Shown: positions 6,353 through 8,584 of the stretch, in pieces
Layout of the letters: each line of letters begins with the position of its first letter
Position numbering within the stretch: position 1 is the stretch's first letter
Assembly: GCA_021767245.1 (NCBI GenBank)
Contig: JAASTO010000107.1
Coordinates: 1 to 8,584, forward strand
Length of the DNA stretch: 8,584 bases
DNA from: Balneolaceae bacterium
GTDB taxonomy: Bacteria > Bacteroidota > Rhodothermia > Balneolales > Balneolaceae
Direction: 5' to 3'
Notes under the pieces: generated by a model
What the model saw: the letters and a program-made list of their open reading frames with translations, nothing else
What the model was told of the DNA's origin: nothing
Databases searched by the model: none
Position numbers and translations under genes: made by a program

Positions 6353-6355
6353 TTA
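6353..6355 (-). other. In-frame TAA splitting the toxin gene
   Basis: The minus-strand codons read ...GSTFT, TAA, VCFEEGG... with no frame change on either side. The next base is G. A single substitution at the third position (TAC or TAT, Tyr) removes it. It lies exactly between the folded N-terminal part and the Gly linker. Confidence 0.85.
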
Positions 6356-6994
6356 TGTGAATGTTGAACCTTCATATGTCGAACCTAAATACCCGTATCC
6401 ATATTGATACCAATCTGTCCAATGCTGTGTTTCTTCAACATAACAGTCTACAGATAACTTACGCTTACCATTAACTGAATGAGCCTCTTTTTCTGTTAAA
6501 GGATTTAACTTCCCCACGTATTTACCACTTTCAAATCTTGAAGCTATAACTGTACTGTCACTTTCATCAATCAAATACACTTGACCAGAAAAATCTGCAA
6601 AATTTCCCCATGAAAGCCCTGGGGTTTTTACTTTTCCTTTTTCCAAGAACTTCAACACGAAAAATGAATAGGACTTACCATTTTCTACAGCTAAAACTTT
6701 AAGCGTTAATGGCGAACCCTTGAATTCACTATTCACCCTATTTTCACTAACAGAAAACTCATGATAGGTGCCACCCAGCTCTTTAGAGAATGAAGAGTTA
6801 AACACTTTCCAATTAACAGTATAATCTTTTTGAAGTATTTCAGAAATACCTGAAGACTCATATTCTCTTTGTAGCATCTTTACAAAAGATTCTGAGTCTG
6901 TCTTTTCTGATTTTGTACCCACCATTTCACTACAACCCGAAACAAGCGTTAACGAAATAATAAGTAATACAGTTATTCTTAAAATATTACTCAT
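6353..6994 (-). CDS. N-terminal lipoprotein frame of the interrupted toxin
   Basis: 213 aa up to the in-frame TAA. The signal peptide MSNILRITVLLIISLTLVSG is followed by Cys21, a standard lipobox (V-S-G-C), so the product is exported and lipid-anchored. The mature domain has alternating hydrophobic/polar strands (for example SPLTLKVLAVENGKSYSFFV and GQVYLIDESDSTVIASRF), which suggests a beta-rich fold, and ends in a Trp/Tyr-rich stretch. As it stands this piece lacks the linker and zincin and would be a harmless stalk. I do not recognise the N-terminal domain as a named family; I recall similar Bacteroidota lipoproteins with an aromatic segment, a Cys and a Gly linker before varied C-termini. 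It is first in the minus-strand island operon, with its promoter expected in 6995-7115. No clear Shine-Dalgarno. Confidence 0.75.
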   Translation of the reverse strand: MSNILRITVLLIISLTLVSGCSEMVGTKSEKTDSESFVKMLQREYESSGISEILQKDYTVNWKVFNSSFSKELGGTYHEFSVSENRVNSEFKGSPLTLKVLAVENGKSYSFFVLKFLEKGKVKTPGLSWGNFADFSGQVYLIDESDSTVIASRFESGKYVGKLNPLTEKEAHSVNGKRKLSVDCYVEETQHWTDWYQYGYGYLGSTYEGSTFT

Positions 6995-7115
6995 GACTCA
7001 TGTTACTTTTTTTAGTTTAGTATTACGTAGTTAATTTCTTTGCAATCTACAGATATGAGTTCCCAACATGTCAATTGTTACAAAAAACTTAATATAAATT
7101 CTATATCATCTTAAA
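6995..7115. promoter_or_regulatory. Divergent promoter region between the toxin operon and putP
   Basis: 121 bp of AT-rich sequence between two divergent starts, so both promoters should lie here. On the minus strand a TTGACA (7074-7069) overlaps the palindrome CAATTG (7072-7077), itself inside a loose dyad TGTCAATTGTTACA; no matching downstream box is convincing. On the plus strand TATAAATTCTATAT (7094-7107) lies just before the putP ATG. These are weak calls. Confidence 0.3.
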
Positions 7116-8584
7116 ATGGATGAACTAAATACCATATCGATTGACGGGAGCGGCTATGTCCTGGTTGCATTTATCGGGTACCTGATCATTCTTTTTGGGA
7201 TCGGAATTTATTCCGCACGCTTTTCATCAGAAGGGATCTCTGAATTCTTCATTGGCGGCCGTAAGATGAATCGCCTGGTAGTAGCTCTTTCAGCCGTTGT
7301 TTCCGGACGAAGTGCCTGGTTATTGCTTGGGGTCACCGGCATGGCCTATGCTCAGGGTGCCTCGGCCTTATGGGCGGCTGTCGGGTACATTGTCGTGGAA
7401 TGGTTTCTGTTCATGTATTACGCCAAACGGCTTCGCAAATTTTCTGAGCGGTATGATTGTATCACCGTCCCCGATTTCTTTGCCGAACGCTTTGATGACA
7501 AGAACGGAAGCCTTAGAGTAATTCTCGTCATCATTTTCCTGATCTTCATGGTGGGTTACGTATCCTCTCAGTTTGTGGCCGGCGGTAAAGCCTTTGCTTC
7601 CAGCTTTGGCATTACCCAAACAACCGGAGTGGTTCTCTCAGCGGTTATTATTCTTCTTTATACTGTATTAGGCGGTTTCATGGCGGTGAGCCTGACCGAT
7701 ACCATACAGGCTTTTTTCATGATCATTGCCCTGGTGTTTTTACCCATCATTGCCATCTGGAACCTGGGTGGATGGAGCGTGATGGCTGAACAGCTCACCC
7801 TTCACGAGATCGGATTCATGGATCCATTTGCCCTGGGTTTTGGAGCCTTCATTGGTTTTGTCGGTATCGGACTCGGTTCACCCGGTAATCCTCACATTCT
7901 TTCCCGGTACATGTCGATCGATGATGCCAAGCAGCTTAAATACGCGGCCTATGTCGGCACCTTCTGGAATGTAATGATGGCTGTCGGGGCCGTAATGATC
8001 GGTTTGGTTGGCCGTGCCTATTTCCCGGAAGTCTCCATGCTGCCGGGTAGTGATACCGAGAACTTATACCCACTGCTGGCACAGACACAGCTGCATCCCA
8101 TTTTGTTTGGTGTAGTGATCGCTTCCATTTTTGCCGCAATTATGTCCACCGCCGATTCCCAATTATTGGTAGCCGCTTCAAGTGTGGTCCGTGATATTTA
8201 TGACAAGCTCATCAAAAAGGATGAAGATCTTTCACAGAAGAAACTCGTTCTATATAGTCGGATTGTGGTGGTTATTTTAGTGATCCTCTCGCTGATCTTT
8301 GGGTTGGTGGCCGAGAATATTGTCTTCTGGTTGGTGCTGTTTGCCTGGGCCGGATTAGGAGCTTCCATCGGGCCTACTTCCATCATGGCCCTTTACTGGA
8401 AGAAAACAACCAAGTCCGGAATCATTGCCGGACTTCTGACAGGTACAACCGTGACCATCATCTGGTATTTTGTGCCCGTTCTAAAAGATAATATGTACGA
8501 ACTCATCCCGGGTTTCTTCCTCGGCCTGTTTGCCACATGGATGGTCAGTAAGCTCACCCAACCCCCCGAGAAGATCGAAGAGCA
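7116..8584 (+). CDS. putP: Sodium/proline symporter PutP-like (SSS family), 3' end outside the window
   Basis: The frame is open from ATG 7116 to the window end (489 codons, no stop yet); E. coli PutP has 502 residues, so only the tail is missing. Proline uptake driven by sodium, inner membrane, sodium:solute symporter family with about 13 helices. Recognisable PutP segments: FFIGGRKM (Arg49), ALSAVVSGRSAWLLLGVTG (57-75), LTVPD-like ITVPDFFAERFDDK (116-129), VAGGKAF, LGGFMAVSLTDTIQAF (185-200), GSPGNPHILSRYM (254-266), IMSTADSQLLV (342-352) with the sodium-site pair Ser344/Thr345, FAWAGLGASIGP (409-420) and YELIPGFFLG (461-470). One difference: the sodium-binding Asp55 of E. coli aligns with Gly64, and Met56 with Arg65. 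No Shine-Dalgarno is seen; the start is supported by the parallel start of the remnant at 4719. The substrate could be another amino acid or related solute. Confidence 0.9.
   Translation, partial: MDELNTISIDGSGYVLVAFIGYLIILFGIGIYSARFSSEGISEFFIGGRKMNRLVVALSAVVSGRSAWLLLGVTGMAYAQGASALWAAVGYIVVEWFLFMYYAKRLRKFSERYDCITVPDFFAERFDDKNGSLRVILVIIFLIFMVGYVSSQFVAGGKAFASSFGITQTTGVVLSAVIILLYTVLGGFMAVSLTDTIQAFFMIIALVFLPIIAIWNLGGWSVMAEQLTLHEIGFMDPFALGFGAFIGFVGIGLGSPGNPHILSRYMSIDDAKQLKYAAYVGTFWNVMMAVGAVMIGLVGRAYFPEVSMLPGSDTENLYPLLAQTQLHPILFGVVIASIFAAIMSTADSQLLVAASSVVRDIYDKLIKKDEDLSQKKLVLYSRIVVVILVILSLIFGLVAENIVFWLVLFAWAGLGASIGPTSIMALYWKKTTKSGIIAGLLTGTTVTIIWYFVPVLKDNMYELIPGFFLGLFATWMVSKLTQPPEKIEE

Larger units (their letters stand above)
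5720..6994 (-). pseudogene. Zincin-type polymorphic toxin lipoprotein, interrupted by one in-frame stop
   Basis: Two adjacent open frames are one gene. After the TAA at 6353-6355 the same frame continues for 37 open codons into the downstream ATG at 6241, for 424 codons in all. Order of parts: lipoprotein signal with lipobox VSGC (Cys21), an N-terminal domain (about 25-190), a Trp/Tyr-rich segment TQHWTDWYQYGYGYLG, then (stop) VCFEEGGSGDTGGTGGGGSG as a flexible linker, then a C-terminal domain with CDTC and HEYVH (His376, Glu377, His380) and a likely third ligand in FEEDVYG. A lipoprotein stalk, Gly linker and small zincin tip is an architecture I know from surface-displayed polymorphic toxins of Bacteroidota; the substrate is unknown. 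Tyr (TAC/TAT) in place of TAA would restore the protein by one base. The AT-rich composition differs from the flanking genes and suggests acquisition. The alternatives are a sequencing error, readthrough, or two independently expressed products. Confidence 0.7.

Noticed and set aside
6353..6355. Programmed recoding (selenocysteine or pyrrolysine) at the in-frame stop
   Set aside because: The codon is TAA, not TGA or TAG, and it stands at a linker border, not at a catalytic site; a nonsense mutation is the simpler reading.
6225..6407. Plus-strand Pro-rich 60-codon frame (PPPPVPPVSPLPP)
   Set aside because: It is the reverse complement of the Gly-rich linker of the toxin gene; the proline run is a mirror of GGN codons.
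4776..7115. Insertion sequence or integrative element with its own recombinase
   Set aside because: No transposase or integrase frame, no terminal inverted repeats and no tRNA attachment site were seen in the stretch; the only flanking similarity is the diverged symporter start.
7368..7619. Minus-strand frames inside the symporter region (also 7936-8139 and 8198-8386)
   Set aside because: They lie antisense within a continuous 489-codon PutP-like frame that runs to the window edge.
1..8584. CRISPR array, tRNA or rRNA genes
   Set aside because: No regularly spaced repeats and no tRNA- or rRNA-like sequence were recognised on either strand.

Overview
The window looks like chromosome from a bacterium of the Bacteroidota/Balneolota group, roughly mid-40s % G+C in the housekeeping parts by eye. 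The basis is the lipoprotein-rich gene set, the mostly weak ribosome-binding sites, and protein styles I associate with marine Balneolaceae-like bacteria. The assignment is a judgement, not a computed result.

Left part, 1-4710: ordinary chromosome. An outer-membrane-type lipoprotein dipeptidase of family M19 (214-1527, minus) ends in a clear terminator (151-190). Divergent from it run a small GlsB/YeaQ-type three-helix membrane protein (1661-1927), a four-helix membrane protein of unknown function (2013-2411), a three-helix membrane protein with a C-terminal His-rich domain that resembles a degenerate DD-peptidase fold (2442-3152), and a complete glutamate dehydrogenase (3236-4642) with a strong Shine-Dalgarno and a 12-bp perfect-stem terminator (4673-4710).

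Middle part, about 4719-7115: an AT-rich accessory island, mostly on the minus strand. It reads as a decaying polymorphic-toxin-like locus. Its main gene (5720-6994) is a lipoprotein with an N-terminal domain, a Gly-rich linker and a C-terminal zincin (HEYVH) domain. One in-frame TAA at 6353-6355 splits it into what look like two separate genes. It is followed, with an 8-nt ATGAGTAA overlap, by a small lipoprotein gene (5314-5727) in the position of an immunity gene. Beyond that lie two displaced, broken copies of the zincin tip: one diverged and frameshifted (5036-5310), and one chimeric that carries a 74-bp near-identical repeat of the main gene (4803-5031). Full toxin, candidate immunity gene and headless toxin tips is the layout expected of polymorphic toxin systems with orphan cassettes; the functional reading is inference.

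Right part, 7116-8584: the 5' 489 codons of a sodium/proline symporter (putP-like) that runs off the window. The left edge of the island, directly after the glutamate dehydrogenase terminator, carries a diverged copy of only the first codons of a related symporter gene (4719-4775). The island therefore lies between a symporter 5' remnant and an intact symporter, which suggests that it replaced most of a tandem paralogue or inserted at this gene. Glutamate dehydrogenase and a proline importer side by side fit proline/glutamate catabolism. No tRNA, rRNA, CRISPR, integrase or transposase was seen.
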